Source of the DNA: Leisingera sp. JC1
GTDB taxonomy: Bacteria > Pseudomonadota > Alphaproteobacteria > Rhodobacterales > Rhodobacteraceae
Assembly: GCF_001679925.1 (NCBI RefSeq)
Contig: NZ_LYUZ01000024.1
Location: 38,877 to 102,876, forward strand
Direction of reading: 5' to 3'
Length of the DNA stretch: 64,000 nt
Shown: positions 35,791 through 44,522 of the stretch, piece after piece
How positions within the stretch are numbered: the stretch's first letter is position 1
Layout of the letters: every line of letters begins with the position of its first letter
The notes under the pieces: model-generated
The model's database searches: none
What the model was told of the DNA's origin: nothing
Seen by the model: the letters and a program-made list of their open reading frames with translations, nothing else
Position numbers and translations under genes: made by a program

Positions 35791-36329
35791 GGCGAAGGCT
35801 CCGCGTCGGTCTCAGGCAGTTCCTTGTAGCCAGTGACCATCGCGCGCGCCAGATTGACTTTGGTCCGGCGGCTTTCGAACAACACCGCAGCCACATGCAG
35901 GACAACCGAGAATTCTGCCCAGGAGACAAGCGCCTCATGCAGGTCTTCCGGCCAGCCTATGTCCTGGAAACCTGGTGAAGCCGCCATCCAGCCGGTGAGC
36001 GCCACCGCCAGCAGCGTCAACAGAAGGTTGTAGATCATCAAAGCCCCCAGCGGGGTGTGGCCCTTGTGGTGGCGCACCCGCCCTGTTGCAATATCGGTCA
36101 ATTGACCGGCGGCGGCGCCCGGATGAGGCGGGAAGCTGGAGAACCGGGCGTAACGGCTGCCGGTCAGCCCCCAGATCACCCGCAATCCCACCAGTGCCGC
36201 GATGAAGTAGCCAATGTAATGATGAAGGGTTCCGTCCGGATCGGTCAGCAGCGTGTTGGCAAAAAAACTGCAAGCCAGCAGCCAGTGAAACGTTCGCACC
36301 AGAGGGTCCCAGACATATGCTTTTTGCAT
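35787..36329 (-). CDS. Cytochrome b (b561/Ni-Fe hydrogenase cytochrome b family)
   Basis: The start at ATG 36329 ('MQKAYVWDPLVRTFHW') gives 180 aa with four hydrophobic segments. Candidate haem-ligand histidines lie in 'RTFHWLLA', 'TLHHYIGY' and 'SVVLHVAAV', consistent with a dihaem membrane cytochrome. Such proteins pass electrons between quinol and a periplasmic or soluble partner. The gene is 65 bp after the PepSY gene and overlaps the membrane HTH gene. The electron partner is unknown. Confidence 0.87.
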   Translation of the reverse strand: MQKAYVWDPLVRTFHWLLACSFFANTLLTDPDGTLHHYIGYFIAALVGLRVIWGLTGSRYARFSSFPPHPGAAAGQLTDIATGRVRHHKGHTPLGALMIYNLLLTLLAVALTGWMAASPGFQDIGWPEDLHEALVSWAEFSVVLHVAAVLFESRRTKVNLARAMVTGYKELPETDAEPSP

Positions 36330-36394
36330 GTCAGCCTCCTGTTGGTCCCGGATGCGGAGGCTGCTGCATCCGGGAAACATGTCTGTGCGGGCGC

Positions 36395-36655
36395 TCAGTC
36401 GTCCTCGCTGTCTTCCTCGGTCTTCACGACTTCGAACTGGTCATTCAGAAGGAACTCGTATTCCTTGCCATCTTTGGTGGCTTCGGCTTCGAACATGCCG
36501 TCTTCGGCTTCAATTTCGGTGACCTCAAAGCCTTGGCCGGCCAGCAGCTCGCGGATCTTTGTTTCAGTTTCACTGCTGATGGGGCCTTCAGAGGCAAAAG
36601 CCGTCGCCGCAGGAAGGCTGAGAGCGAGGGCGAGGAGTTTCAGGGAGTTGCGCAT
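36395..36655 (-). CDS. Exported PepSY-domain small protein
   Basis: The start at ATG 36655 ('MRNSLKLLALALSLPAATAFA') gives 86 aa with a Sec signal peptide. The mature about 65 residues form one PepSY-like domain ('KIRELLAGQGFEVTEIEAEDGMFEAEATKDG') with a very acidic tail ending in SEDD. PepSY proteins often accompany membrane cytochromes or metal-linked systems. It is the first gene of a three-gene run with cytochrome b and the membrane HTH protein. Confidence 0.82.
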   Translation of the reverse strand: MRNSLKLLALALSLPAATAFASEGPISSETETKIRELLAGQGFEVTEIEAEDGMFEAEATKDGKEYEFLLNDQFEVVKTEEDSEDD

Positions 36656-36831
36656 GACGTGGTCCTTTCCGTGTCGTGTCAAAGACCGCACCGGACTGGT
36701 GCAGGCTGTGGCATCGACTTCGGGGGCAGGGCGGACATTCTGAATAGGCGCAAGGTTGCAACAGGGCTGAAAACAGCTCCGTATAACTGAGGTTTACGGC
36801 CCGGAGTTTGTGTTTTCCATTGGCGGTTGTC

Positions 36832-36863
36832 AAAAAAATGGCCAGCCCTGAACAGAGCTGGCC
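36832..36863 (-). terminator. Rho-independent terminator after the liv operon
   Basis: A perfect 7-bp stem GGCCAGC / GCTGGCC (10-base loop) is followed on the minus strand by A then seven T's. It lies about 60 bp beyond the livF stop and is the best canonical terminator of this region. Confidence 0.88.
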
Positions 36864-36925
36864 TCAGTCACACAGTTCCGGCACGCGGGTGGCCGGCACG
36901 GCGGAGATGAAGTTCGGGATGCGGT

Positions 36926-37681
36926 TCAGATCGCCAGGTATTCGGCGCGCAGTTCCTCGTTCTCCAGAACCTCGGCGGCGGTGCCGTCAAAGACGATGCC
37001 GCCGGTATCGAGGATCACTGCACGGTCCGCCAATTCCAGGGCGCGGACCGCGTTCTGCTCGACAATGATGGTTGTCATGCCCTGTTCCTTGATGTGGATA
37101 AGGGTCTTTTCAATCTCGTCCACGATCACCGGGGCGAGGCCTTCGTAGGGTTCATCCAGCAACAGCACCTTGATGTCACGGGCCAGCGCCCGGGCAATTG
37201 CCAGCATCTGCTGCTCACCGCCCGAAAGCGTTACGCCTTCTTGCTTGCGGCGTTCGCCGAGGCGCGGGAACAGATCATAGAGACGCTCCAGCGACCAGCC
37301 GATGGGCGGGGCGATCTGGGCGAGCTGCAGGTTTTCTTCAACCGTTAGTCCGGGGATGATGCGGCGGTCCTCGGGCACCAGGCCAAGCCCGGCGGCGGCG
37401 GCCTCATGCGAGGCCATGTTGTGCAGCGGCTTGTGGTCAAGCCAGATTTCGCCGCGGGTCACCATGGGGGAGCCAGTGCGGGCAATTGACCGCAGGGTCG
37501 ACGTCTTGCCGGCGCCGTTGCGGCCCAGGAGGGCCAGGATCTCGCCCTCGTGGACGTTGAAGCTGATGCCTTGCACGATGTAGCTCTCGCCATAATAGGC
37601 GTGCACATCCCAAACTGACAGGAAGGCCGGGGCGGTGGTGGCGGCGTTGGCGTTTTTGGAGAAATCGGGTTTGACGTTCAT
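36926..37681 (-). CDS. livF: Branched-chain amino-acid-type ABC transporter ATPase LivF
   Basis: The protein is 251 aa with Walker A 'GRNGAGKTS', the ABC signature 'LSGGEQQM', Walker B 'VLLLDEPYEGL' and the LivF-type ending. It pairs with LivG to drive the LivHM permease. Start ATG 37681 has an AAGGAGGAA site. It is the last gene of the operon and is followed by a clean terminator. Confidence 0.95.
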   Translation of the reverse strand: MNVKPDFSKNANAATTAPAFLSVWDVHAYYGESYIVQGISFNVHEGEILALLGRNGAGKTSTLRSIARTGSPMVTRGEIWLDHKPLHNMASHEAAAAGLGLVPEDRRIIPGLTVEENLQLAQIAPPIGWSLERLYDLFPRLGERRKQEGVTLSGGEQQMLAIARALARDIKVLLLDEPYEGLAPVIVDEIEKTLIHIKEQGMTTIIVEQNAVRALELADRAVILDTGGIVFDGTAAEVLENEELRAEYLAI

Positions 37682-37693
37682 CTTGGTTCCTCC

Positions 37694-38449
37694 TTACGCC
37701 GACTCGCCAAGGTACGCTTCGCGCACCTTCGGGTTGCCGCGGATGTTTTGCGGATCGTCCTCCACCAGCGGGGTGCCCTGGGCCAGCACGGTGATCCGGT
37801 TGGCGAGGCTGAACACAACATGCATGTCGTGCTCGATGATGGCGATGGTAATGTCGCGCTCGTCACTGATCTGCTTCAGAAGATCGATAGTGTTGTTGGT
37901 GTCGGCCCGCGCCATGCCGGCGGTGGGCTCGTCCAGCAGCAGCAGGCGCGGTTCCTGGCTCAGGCACATGCCGATCTCCAGACGCCGCTTGTCGCCGCGG
38001 GACATGGCGGCAGCGTTCATGTGCCGCTTGTCTGCCATGTTCATCTCTTCCAGCATGTGCTCGGCCTTTTGCAGAATGTCCTTCTGCTTCAGCACTGCGG
38101 ACAGGGCGTTCAGCTCAAACGCGCCGTCGCGCTTGGCAAAGCAGGGGATCATCATGTTCTCCAGCACCGTCAGGTCGCCGAAGATTTCCGGCGTCTGGAA
38201 CACGCGGGAGATGCCCATCTGATTGATCTCGTAAGGCGCGCGGCCCAGCACCGACTGGCCGTCGAACATGACCGATCCGGTGTCGGGGATCAGTTTGCCC
38301 ACCAGGCAATTGAGCAGGGTGGACTTGCCAGCGCCGTTCGGCCCGATGATTGCGTGGACCGAGTTTTCCTGAACGCTGAGGTTCACGTCGGACAGCGCCT
38401 GCAGGCCGCCGAACCGTTTCCCCACGTCTTTGACTTCAAGGATACCCAT
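37694..38449 (-). CDS. livG: Branched-chain amino-acid-type ABC transporter ATPase LivG
   Basis: The protein is 251 aa with Walker A 'GPNGAGKST', signature 'MSRGDKRRLEIG' (the common LSGGQ is replaced by MSRGD, as in urea/amide-type transporters such as UrtD), and Walker B 'RLLLLDEPTAGM'. Start ATG 38449 has GGAGA upstream. It lies between livM and livF with gaps of 12 bp on both sides. Confidence 0.93.
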   Translation of the reverse strand: MGILEVKDVGKRFGGLQALSDVNLSVQENSVHAIIGPNGAGKSTLLNCLVGKLIPDTGSVMFDGQSVLGRAPYEINQMGISRVFQTPEIFGDLTVLENMMIPCFAKRDGAFELNALSAVLKQKDILQKAEHMLEEMNMADKRHMNAAAMSRGDKRRLEIGMCLSQEPRLLLLDEPTAGMARADTNNTIDLLKQISDERDITIAIIEHDMHVVFSLANRITVLAQGTPLVEDDPQNIRGNPKVREAYLGESA

Positions 38450-38461
38450 TGTTCTGTCTCC

Positions 38462-39667
38462 TTATTCTGCGGGGTTGGTTTCGCCGGCAGCCTTGCCGCC
38501 GTCTTTGGCCTTGCGGCGGCTGAGCCAGCCCTTGATCCGCTGGCCGCCTTCAACCAGGCCGCCGGGCAGGAAGATCACCACCAGCATGAACAGGATGCCC
38601 AGGGTCAGGTGCCAGCCCTTGCCGATGAAGGGGTGGATGATGAACACTACCGCGTCCTCCATCCCGTCGGGCAGGAAGCTGAACCAGGTGTGCAGCACGT
38701 TGTCGTTGATCTTGGAGAAGATGTTCTCGAAGTATTTAATGAAGCCTGCACCCAGGACCGGGCCGATCAGCGTGCCGGCACCGCCGAGAATGGTCATCAG
38801 CACCACCTCGCCAGAGGCGGTCCACTGCATCCGCTCGGCACCCGCCAGGGGGTCCATCGAAGCCATCAGCCCGCCTGCCAGTCCTGCATACATGCCGGAA
38901 ATCACGAAGGCCGCGAGTGTGTAGGGACGGGTGTTCAGGCCGGTGTAGTTCATCCGCTGCTGGTTCGACTTCACCGCCCGCAGCATCATGCCGAAAGGCG
39001 AGCGGAAGATGCGGATCGCCAGATAGAAGGCGGCCAGCATGATCAGCGCGCAGAGGTAATAGCCGGCGTTGAACTGGAAGGCCCAGGGGCCGAGCGCCAG
39101 CTCGAAGGTGGAGCGCATTTCAAGCCCGAACAGGTTGGTGACCGGGATCGAGCCGTCGGCGGTGGCCGAGACACCCAGTATGCGGGGGTCTTCCAGCGTC
39201 AGCTGCAGGCCGGTCTCGCCGTTGGTGATCGGTGTCAGAACCGAATAGGCTAGGTTGAAGGACATCTGCGCAAAGGCCAGCGTCAGGATCGAGAAGTAGA
39301 TGCCCGAGCGTCGCAAGCTGACAAAGCCGATCAGCAGCGCAAACAGGCCCGCGACGATCACCGACAGCACGATCGCCGGGATCACGTTCATGCCGATCAG
39401 CTTGAACATCCAGACGGCGGAGTAGGAGCCGACACCCAGAAAGGCCGCGTGGCCGAAGGACAGGTAGCCGGTGAGGCCAAAGAGGATGTTGAAGCCGATG
39501 GCAAAGATCCCGAAGATCACGAAACGCTGCATCAGGTCCGGATAGCCCGCGTTGAACTGCGCCAGGGCGCTGTCCGTCGGGAAGGGGTTCAGGATAAAGG
39601 GCGCAAGCAGTGCGAGGCAGGCGACGATGATCAGCTTTGATGTATCTTTTTTGTCGAGTCCGAACAT
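38462..39667 (-). CDS. livM: Branched-chain amino-acid-type ABC transporter permease LivM
   Basis: A 401-residue inner-membrane permease with about ten transmembrane helices. The family core '[25 protein letters not shown]' and the coupling region '[33 protein letters not shown]' (EAA-like loop) are evident. It is one of the two permease subunits. It begins 3 bp after the livH stop. The C-terminus is Lys/Arg-rich and cytoplasmic. Confidence 0.94.
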   Translation of the reverse strand: MFGLDKKDTSKLIIVACLALLAPFILNPFPTDSALAQFNAGYPDLMQRFVIFGIFAIGFNILFGLTGYLSFGHAAFLGVGSYSAVWMFKLIGMNVIPAIVLSVIVAGLFALLIGFVSLRRSGIYFSILTLAFAQMSFNLAYSVLTPITNGETGLQLTLEDPRILGVSATADGSIPVTNLFGLEMRSTFELALGPWAFQFNAGYYLCALIMLAAFYLAIRIFRSPFGMMLRAVKSNQQRMNYTGLNTRPYTLAAFVISGMYAGLAGGLMASMDPLAGAERMQWTASGEVVLMTILGGAGTLIGPVLGAGFIKYFENIFSKINDNVLHTWFSFLPDGMEDAVVFIIHPFIGKGWHLTLGILFMLVVIFLPGGLVEGGQRIKGWLSRRKAKDGGKAAGETNPAE

Positions 39668-39670
39668 GTC

Positions 39671-40693
39671 TTATTCCTCCATCACGCCTTTGCGGCCCAT
39701 CAGGCCCCGAGGCCGGGTCAGCAGAATGATGATTGCGACCACGTAGATGATGATCTGGTCGATGCCGGGCAGCAGCGATTTGACCTCGTTCATCGAGGCA
39801 AAGCTTTCGAGCACACCCAGCAGGAAGCCTGCCAGTACCGCGCCGGGCAGGGAGCCCATGCCGCCGACAACCACCACCACAAAACTGAGAACCAGGAAGT
39901 CCATGCCCATATGGTAATTGGGGGAGTTGATCGGGGTGTACATGACGCCGGCCAGGCCCGCGACAGCGGCCGCAATGCCGAACATGATGGTAAAGCGGCG
40001 GTCGATGTTGATGCCCAGCAGGCCTACGGTTTCGCGGTCCGCCATGCCGGCCCGAACCACCATGCCGAAGGTGGTGAACTGCAGGAAGCAGAAGATGCCC
40101 CCAATAATCAGCACCGCAAAGAAAAAGTAGACCACGCGCCAGACCGGATAGACGATGTCCATGCCGATGGCTGCGCCCAGGTTCACAACGCCGTTCAAAG
40201 TATCCGGAGCCGGGGTCTGGATCGGGTTGGCGCCATAGAAGTATTTCACCACTTCCTGCAGCACGATGGCGAGGCCGAAAGTTACCAGGATCTGGTCGGC
40301 GTGGGGGCGCTTGTAGAAGTGCTTGATCAGCCCGCGCTCCATCACATAGCCGACACCGATCATGATCGGGATCGCAAACAGGATCGCCAACGGCACCGCC
40401 CAGTCGATGATGCTGCCGCCGATGTCGGGGCCGAACCAGGCCTCCACATAGGGGGTTTTGACCTTGAGCGGGTTACCCAGAAAGTCGGTCTGGGTCTCGT
40501 CCACGAATTCAAAGCTGAGGTTCAGGATACGCTGCAGGGTGACGGCGCAGAAGGCGCCGATCATGAACAGCGCCCCGTGGGCGAAGTTCACCACGCCCAG
40601 CGTGCCGAAGATGAGTGTCAAACCCAGCGCGATCAGCGCATAGGCCGAGCCTTTGTCGAGCCCGTTCAGGATTTGCAGGAGAATGGCGTCCAT
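39671..40693 (-). CDS. livH: Branched-chain amino-acid-type ABC transporter permease LivH
   Basis: The start at ATG 40693 ('MDAILLQILNGLDKGSAYALIALG') gives 340 aa; the in-frame GTG at 40702 is less likely. It has eight or more transmembrane helices and the LivH pattern 'LTLIFGTLGVVNFAHGALFMIGAF' and 'YTPINSPNYHMGMDFLVLSFVVVVVGGMGS'. An internal hydrophilic segment of about 30 residues ('DETQTDFLGNPLKVKTPYVEA') is longer than in E. coli LivH. Confidence 0.94.
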   Translation of the reverse strand: MDAILLQILNGLDKGSAYALIALGLTLIFGTLGVVNFAHGALFMIGAFCAVTLQRILNLSFEFVDETQTDFLGNPLKVKTPYVEAWFGPDIGGSIIDWAVPLAILFAIPIMIGVGYVMERGLIKHFYKRPHADQILVTFGLAIVLQEVVKYFYGANPIQTPAPDTLNGVVNLGAAIGMDIVYPVWRVVYFFFAVLIIGGIFCFLQFTTFGMVVRAGMADRETVGLLGINIDRRFTIMFGIAAAVAGLAGVMYTPINSPNYHMGMDFLVLSFVVVVVGGMGSLPGAVLAGFLLGVLESFASMNEVKSLLPGIDQIIIYVVAIIILLTRPRGLMGRKGVMEE

Positions 40694-40707
40694 GGGTCCC
40701 ACCGTTA

Positions 40708-40790
40708 GTCAGGTTGGGGAAGGCCCGCCCGGCGGGGGAGCGGACGGGCCGGTTGGGGCAGCCGGAGCCCGGTGCGGACTCCGGCCCGGA
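40708..40790 (-). terminator. Two GC hairpins between the binding-protein gene and livH
   Basis: The gap contains GGCCCG...CGGGCC and, at about 40761-40785, the perfect 7-bp stem GCCGGAG / CTCCGGC. No T-run follows either. Such intercistronic hairpins commonly stabilise the upstream message, so the binding protein is made in excess over the permease. Confidence 0.55.
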
Positions 40791-40821
40791 ATTCTAAAAC
40801 TTCCGGTGCCCTGCGGCTGGC

Positions 40822-42168
40822 TTATGCGCCCGGGTTGCAGGAGCCCAGATTGCCGCCTGCGAACATCGGGTGGTCCGGTGCGTATTCCACCTGCGCCCGC
40901 GGGGTGACCTCGACCACTTCCAGAAGGTCGAATTCCGAGGTCGGGTTTTCCTTGCCGCGCACCACCAGAACGTCCTTGAAGCATTGGTGATCTTCGGCGC
41001 GGTAGAGGGTCGGGCCGTTGCCCATGCCGTCGAACTCAAACCCTTCAAGCGCCTCGGCGACGGCACAGGGATTGAAGCTTCCGGCGCGCTCGACCGCATC
41101 TGCATAGAGCAGTGTCTGCACGTAGCAGGTGTGCGCGGCCTGGCTCGGCGGGAAGCCGTATTTGGTGCCGAAGGATTTCACAAAGGCCTTGGAGCCTTCA
41201 TCCTGCAGCGTCCAGTGCCAGTTGGTGGAGCCATGGATGCCTTTCACGTTTTCGCCGGCGCCCTTGGCCATCAGGCGGGAGTAGAGCGGCACGACGATCT
41301 CGAAGTTCTTGCCGTTCACCACTTTCTCGCGCAGGCCGAACTGCACCGCGTTGGTCAGCGAGTTCACCATGTTGCCGCCATAGTGGTTCAGCACCAGCAC
41401 GTCAGCGCCCGAGTTCAGCACCGGCGCGATGTAGGAGGAGAAATCGGTGGCCGCGAGCGGGGTGCGGACCTTGTTCACGGTCTGCCAGCCCAGCGCCTCG
41501 GTGGCGGCGGCGATCGACTCTTCCTGGGTCCAGCCCCAAGTGTAGTCGGCAGTCAGGTGATAGGCGACACGGTCGGTGCCATAGAGGTTCTTAAGCACCG
41601 GTGCCAGCGCGGCGCCCGACATGTAGCCGTTGAAGAAATGGCGGAAGCCGTTGGCCTTCTTGTCCTTGCCGGTGGTGTCGTTGGAATGGGTCAGGCCGGC
41701 CATGAAGATAACGCCTGCCTCCTGGCAGAGGCCTTGAACGGCAATCGCAACACCGGAAGAGGAACCGCCGGTGATCATCACCGCGCCGTCCTTCTCGATC
41801 ATCGACTTGGCGGAGGCACGGGCAGCATCCGATTTGGTTTGGGTGTCGCCGGTCACGTACTCGACTTTCTTGCCCAGAATGCCGTTCCCTTGCAGCGCCT
41901 TGGAGCTGAAAGTGTTCATCATGCCGCCGTCGCCGCCGCCATTCAGGTGCTCGACCGCCAGTTCATAGGCGCGCAGTTCGTCGGCACCTTCGTCCGCATA
42001 GGGGCCGGTCTGGGGCACGTTGAAGCCCAGAGTAACGCTGCCGCCGGTCGGCTCATTGGTGAAGGCCGCGGCGGAAGAGGCGGTAAAGATGGTCGGCAGC
42101 GCCACACCGGCGCCTGCAATTGCGCCGGTCTTAAGGACTCTGCGGCGCGAAGCATCAAAATTAGACAT
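40822..42168 (-). CDS. ABC transporter substrate-binding protein, Tat signal (branched-chain/amide type)
   Basis: A 448-residue periplasmic binding protein with a twin-arginine signal ('ASRRRVLKTGAIAGAGVALP') and the type I peripla_BP_6 fold ('LGFNVPQTGPYADEG', 'IEKDGAVMITGGSSSGVAIAVQGLC'). It belongs to the LivK/AmiC/urea-binding group, so the ligand may be an amino acid, an amide, urea or another small polar compound. GGGAGGAATAC before ATG 42168 is a very strong ribosome binding site. It is the first gene of the operon and shares a divergent promoter region with the ScfR-like gene. Confidence 0.93.
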   Translation of the reverse strand: MSNFDASRRRVLKTGAIAGAGVALPTIFTASSAAAFTNEPTGGSVTLGFNVPQTGPYADEGADELRAYELAVEHLNGGGDGGMMNTFSSKALQGNGILGKKVEYVTGDTQTKSDAARASAKSMIEKDGAVMITGGSSSGVAIAVQGLCQEAGVIFMAGLTHSNDTTGKDKKANGFRHFFNGYMSGAALAPVLKNLYGTDRVAYHLTADYTWGWTQEESIAAATEALGWQTVNKVRTPLAATDFSSYIAPVLNSGADVLVLNHYGGNMVNSLTNAVQFGLREKVVNGKNFEIVVPLYSRLMAKGAGENVKGIHGSTNWHWTLQDEGSKAFVKSFGTKYGFPPSQAAHTCYVQTLLYADAVERAGSFNPCAVAEALEGFEFDGMGNGPTLYRAEDHQCFKDVLVVRGKENPTSEFDLLEVVEVTPRAQVEYAPDHPMFAGGNLGSCNPGA

Positions 42169-42227
42169 GTATTCCTCCCTATATGATTGGTGCCTTGCAG
42201 CTCCTCACTTCTGCGCGGTACCAGCAC

Positions 42228-42239
42228 TTTGCGTGCAAA
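42228..42239. promoter_or_regulatory. Inverted repeat TTTGC-GT-GCAAA, candidate ScfR-type site
   Basis: It lies about 60 bp before the binding-protein ATG, in the divergent region. ScfR-family proteins such as PccR recognise TTTGCAAA-type sequences, and this is a split version of that palindrome. A related TTTTGC-ATT-GCAGAA sequence occurs at 42346-42359. Confidence 0.4.
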
Positions 42240-42268
42240 ATCAGTATGAGAGGCACATGTAAACTCAG

Positions 42269-42289
42269 GCAATAAAACCTTTTTATTGC
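42269..42289. repeat. AT-rich palindrome GCAATAAAA-CCT-TTTTATTGC
   Basis: Perfect 9-bp arms with a 3-base centre lie in the middle of the divergent promoter region. It may be an operator, or a hairpin ending a short transcript; the position between two starts favours an operator. Confidence 0.5.
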
Positions 42290-42296
42290 TTGAAAA

Positions 42297-42341
42297 TTCT
42301 GTAAATAACTGAACAATAATCGTGAGCCTTCTGTAAATAAC
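42297..42341. repeat. Direct repeat of TTCTGTAAATAAC, 32-bp period
   Basis: Two identical 13-bp copies lie at 42297-42309 and 42329-42341. The 32-bp period is close to three helical turns, so both copies face the same side of the DNA. It precedes the ScfR-like gene by 58 bp. Confidence 0.6.
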
Positions 42342-42398
42342 CTTATTTTGCATTGCAGAAAGCTGTTGAAATGGAAGTGTTTTGGGAGGCCCGCCCGC

Positions 42399-43697
42399 AT
42401 GGCACGCGACACCCTGACCGGAAGCCGGATCCGCGAACGCAGACTGATCCTTGGCATGCGCCAGGCCGAACTGGCGCGGGAGGCAGGGATTTCCGCCTCT
42501 TACCTCAACCTGATTGAGCACAACCGGCGCAGAATCGGCGGCAAGCTGCTGGTAGGCATAGCCGGGGTGCTCGGGGTCGAGCCGTCGATGCTCAGCGAAG
42601 GGGCAGAAGCGGCGCTGATCTCAACCCTGCGGGAGGCGGCGGCGGACAGTGGTGTGCCGGTGGCAGAACTGGACCGGGTCGATGAATTTGCGGGCCGCTT
42701 TCCGGGCTGGGCAGAGGTTCTGGCAGCAGGGCACCGCCGCATCGCCACGCTGGAGCGCACGGTGGAAACTCTGTCTGACCGGCTGACCCATGACCCCAAC
42801 CTTGCAGCCTCGGTGCATGAGGTGCTGTCGACCGCGGCCGCGATCCGCTCCACCGCTTCAATCCTCGCGGAAACCGGAGAGCTGGAGCCGGAATGGCGGG
42901 ACCGGTTCCATAAGAACCTCAACCAGGATTCGCTGCGCTTGTCCGAAAGCAGCCGGGCGCTGGTCAGTTTTCTGGATGAGGACGGCAGCGGCGCGGACCG
43001 GCGCGGTATGCCGCAGGAGGAATCTGAGGCGTTTTTTCAGGGCAACGGTTTTCATTTCCCCGCCCTTGAAGACGGCTCCGCCACGCCTGAGGATTTGGTG
43101 CGGGATGAGCCGGACCTGACCGGCGAGGCTGCCCGCAGCCTCGCCCAGGCAGCGCTAGCGCAATACCAGTCCGACGCGCGTGCGATGCCCCTGCAAGCTC
43201 TGGAACAAGAGATTTCCGCAAACGGGATAAACCCGGTTGCTTTGGCGGGCCGGTTCAATTGCGGGCTGCCTGCCGTGTTGCGCCGCTTGGCGGCGCTGCC
43301 GGAGGAGGTGCTGGGCCAGGAGGCCGGGCTGGTGATTTGCGATGCCTCGGGCACGCTGTTGTTCCGCAAGCCGGTGACTGGCTTTGCGATGCCGCGCTTC
43401 GGCGCTTCATGCCCGCTCTGGCCGCTTTTTACTGCTTTGGTGAGCCCTAATGTGCCGGTCCGGCGCAATGTGGTGCAGCACGGGCGCAATGCTGCGGCGT
43501 TTGATTGCATGGCCACGGCCTGGATGCTGAAACAGCCGGACTTTGGTGAGGACCCCCTGTACCGAGCGGTAATGCTGATCCTGCCCGGGGCCAAGGATGC
43601 ACAGGATCCGCAGCCGGTGGGAGCCAGCTGCCGGATCTGCCCGCGCCAGGCCTGTCTGGCACGGCGCGAACCGTCGATCCTGAAGGAAGAGTTTTGA
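42399..43697 (+). CDS. Short-chain fatty acyl regulator family (ScfR/PccR/RamB-like) XRE protein
   Basis: The start at ATG 42399 (432 aa) has GGGAGG ten bases upstream. An N-terminal XRE helix-turn-helix ('LTGSRIRERRLILGMRQAELAREAGISASYLNLIEHNRR') is followed by a long ligand domain of the ScfR/DUF2083-type. The C-terminus has a cysteine cluster in 'GASCRICPRQACLARREPS', resembling the CxxC...C metal/Fe-S motif of RamB/PccR proteins. Members control acetate, propionyl-CoA or glyoxylate metabolism in response to acyl-CoAs. The neighbouring acetate-switch-like kinase is consistent with that. Confidence 0.87.
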   Translation: MARDTLTGSRIRERRLILGMRQAELAREAGISASYLNLIEHNRRRIGGKLLVGIAGVLGVEPSMLSEGAEAALISTLREAAADSGVPVAELDRVDEFAGRFPGWAEVLAAGHRRIATLERTVETLSDRLTHDPNLAASVHEVLSTAAAIRSTASILAETGELEPEWRDRFHKNLNQDSLRLSESSRALVSFLDEDGSGADRRGMPQEESEAFFQGNGFHFPALEDGSATPEDLVRDEPDLTGEAARSLAQAALAQYQSDARAMPLQALEQEISANGINPVALAGRFNCGLPAVLRRLAALPEEVLGQEAGLVICDASGTLLFRKPVTGFAMPRFGASCPLWPLFTALVSPNVPVRRNVVQHGRNAAAFDCMATAWMLKQPDFGEDPLYRAVMLILPGAKDAQDPQPVGASCRICPRQACLARREPSILKEEF

Positions 43698-43789
43698 CAC
43701 TCATGCGGGCAGGGGGCTAACCTGCGGAAAAATAACCGCGTGTCCGGGCCGAGCAGGCCGCAGGACCGCGCCGGGAGGAAATTCTGCTG

Positions 43790-44170
43790 ATGGGCAGGCA
43801 TGTTGTTCTGATTGAAGACGAACCGAACATCACCGAGGCTATCCGGTTTCTGCTGATGCGCGACGGCTGGAGCGTTGACGCGCACACCGATGGCGCCACT
43901 GCTGTGGAAGTGATCCGCGATGCGGGGCCAGACCTGGTGATTCTGGATCTGATGCTGCCGGGCAAGAGCGGGCTGGAAATCGTGCGCGAACTGCGTGCGG
44001 AGGACGGTTTGCAGGCGCTGCCGGTACTGATGCTGACAGCACGCGGCCAGATGCGTGACCGCGAGATGGCAGAGAAGGCGGGTGTCACGCGCTTCATGAC
44101 CAAACCCTTCTCCAACGCCGAGGTTCTGACGGCAGTGCGCGACCTGCACGCACAGGCCGGGCAGGGATAA
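43790..44170 (+). CDS. Single-domain response regulator (CheY-like receiver)
   Basis: The 126 residues form one receiver domain with no output domain. The acidic pocket ('IEDEPN'), phosphoacceptor Asp53 in 'LVILDLMLPG', Thr83 ('MLTARG') and Lys105 ('MTKPF') are all intact. A GGGAGGAAA site precedes the ATG. It lies upstream of the symporter-histidine kinase in what looks like one operon and is its probable partner, though without a DNA-binding domain it must act through another protein. Confidence 0.93.
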   Translation: MGRHVVLIEDEPNITEAIRFLLMRDGWSVDAHTDGATAVEVIRDAGPDLVILDLMLPGKSGLEIVRELRAEDGLQALPVLMLTARGQMRDREMAEKAGVTRFMTKPFSNAEVLTAVRDLHAQAGQG

Positions 44171-44177
44171 GGGCGCG

Positions 44178-44522
44178 ATGGCGCTGGGGAGCGGTGAAGA
44201 GCAGGCGGGTACCCGCACGGAGCGCCAGACCTACCGCCGCCGCCGTCTGATGGACATTTCCCGGCTGCTGCCGATTCTGGGCGCGCTGCTGCTGGCGCTG
44301 CCTCTGCTATGGCCTGAGGCCTCCGCCCATCCGGCGGCACGCGGCGGCGTCAGCATGTCAACGGCCATCATCTATGTCTTTGCCGTCTGGGTTGCCATGA
44401 TCGCTGCCTGTTTCGTGTTCAGCCTGGCAGTTCAGCGGTGGGCTGACCACTGGACCGGTGGCGCCCCGGACGGCGGCAGCGCCCCGGCAAGCCAGCCTCC
44501 CGGCAGGGCGGAGGACAGCTGA
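44178..44522 (+). CDS. Small membrane protein between receiver and symporter-kinase
   Basis: The 114-residue protein has a basic cytoplasmic start ('RTERQTYRRRRLMDISR'), a hydrophobic segment ('LLPILGALLLALPLLWPEA') and a second transmembrane helix ('TAIIYVFAVWVAMIAACFVFSLAV'). Met25 (44250) is an alternative start. The stop overlaps the kinase start (TGATG). Small two-helix subunits often accompany solute symporters, so it may be an accessory subunit of the hybrid kinase; this is an inference from position. It is not a family I can name. Confidence 0.75.
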   Translation: MALGSGEEQAGTRTERQTYRRRRLMDISRLLPILGALLLALPLLWPEASAHPAARGGVSMSTAIIYVFAVWVAMIAACFVFSLAVQRWADHWTGGAPDGGSAPASQPPGRAEDS

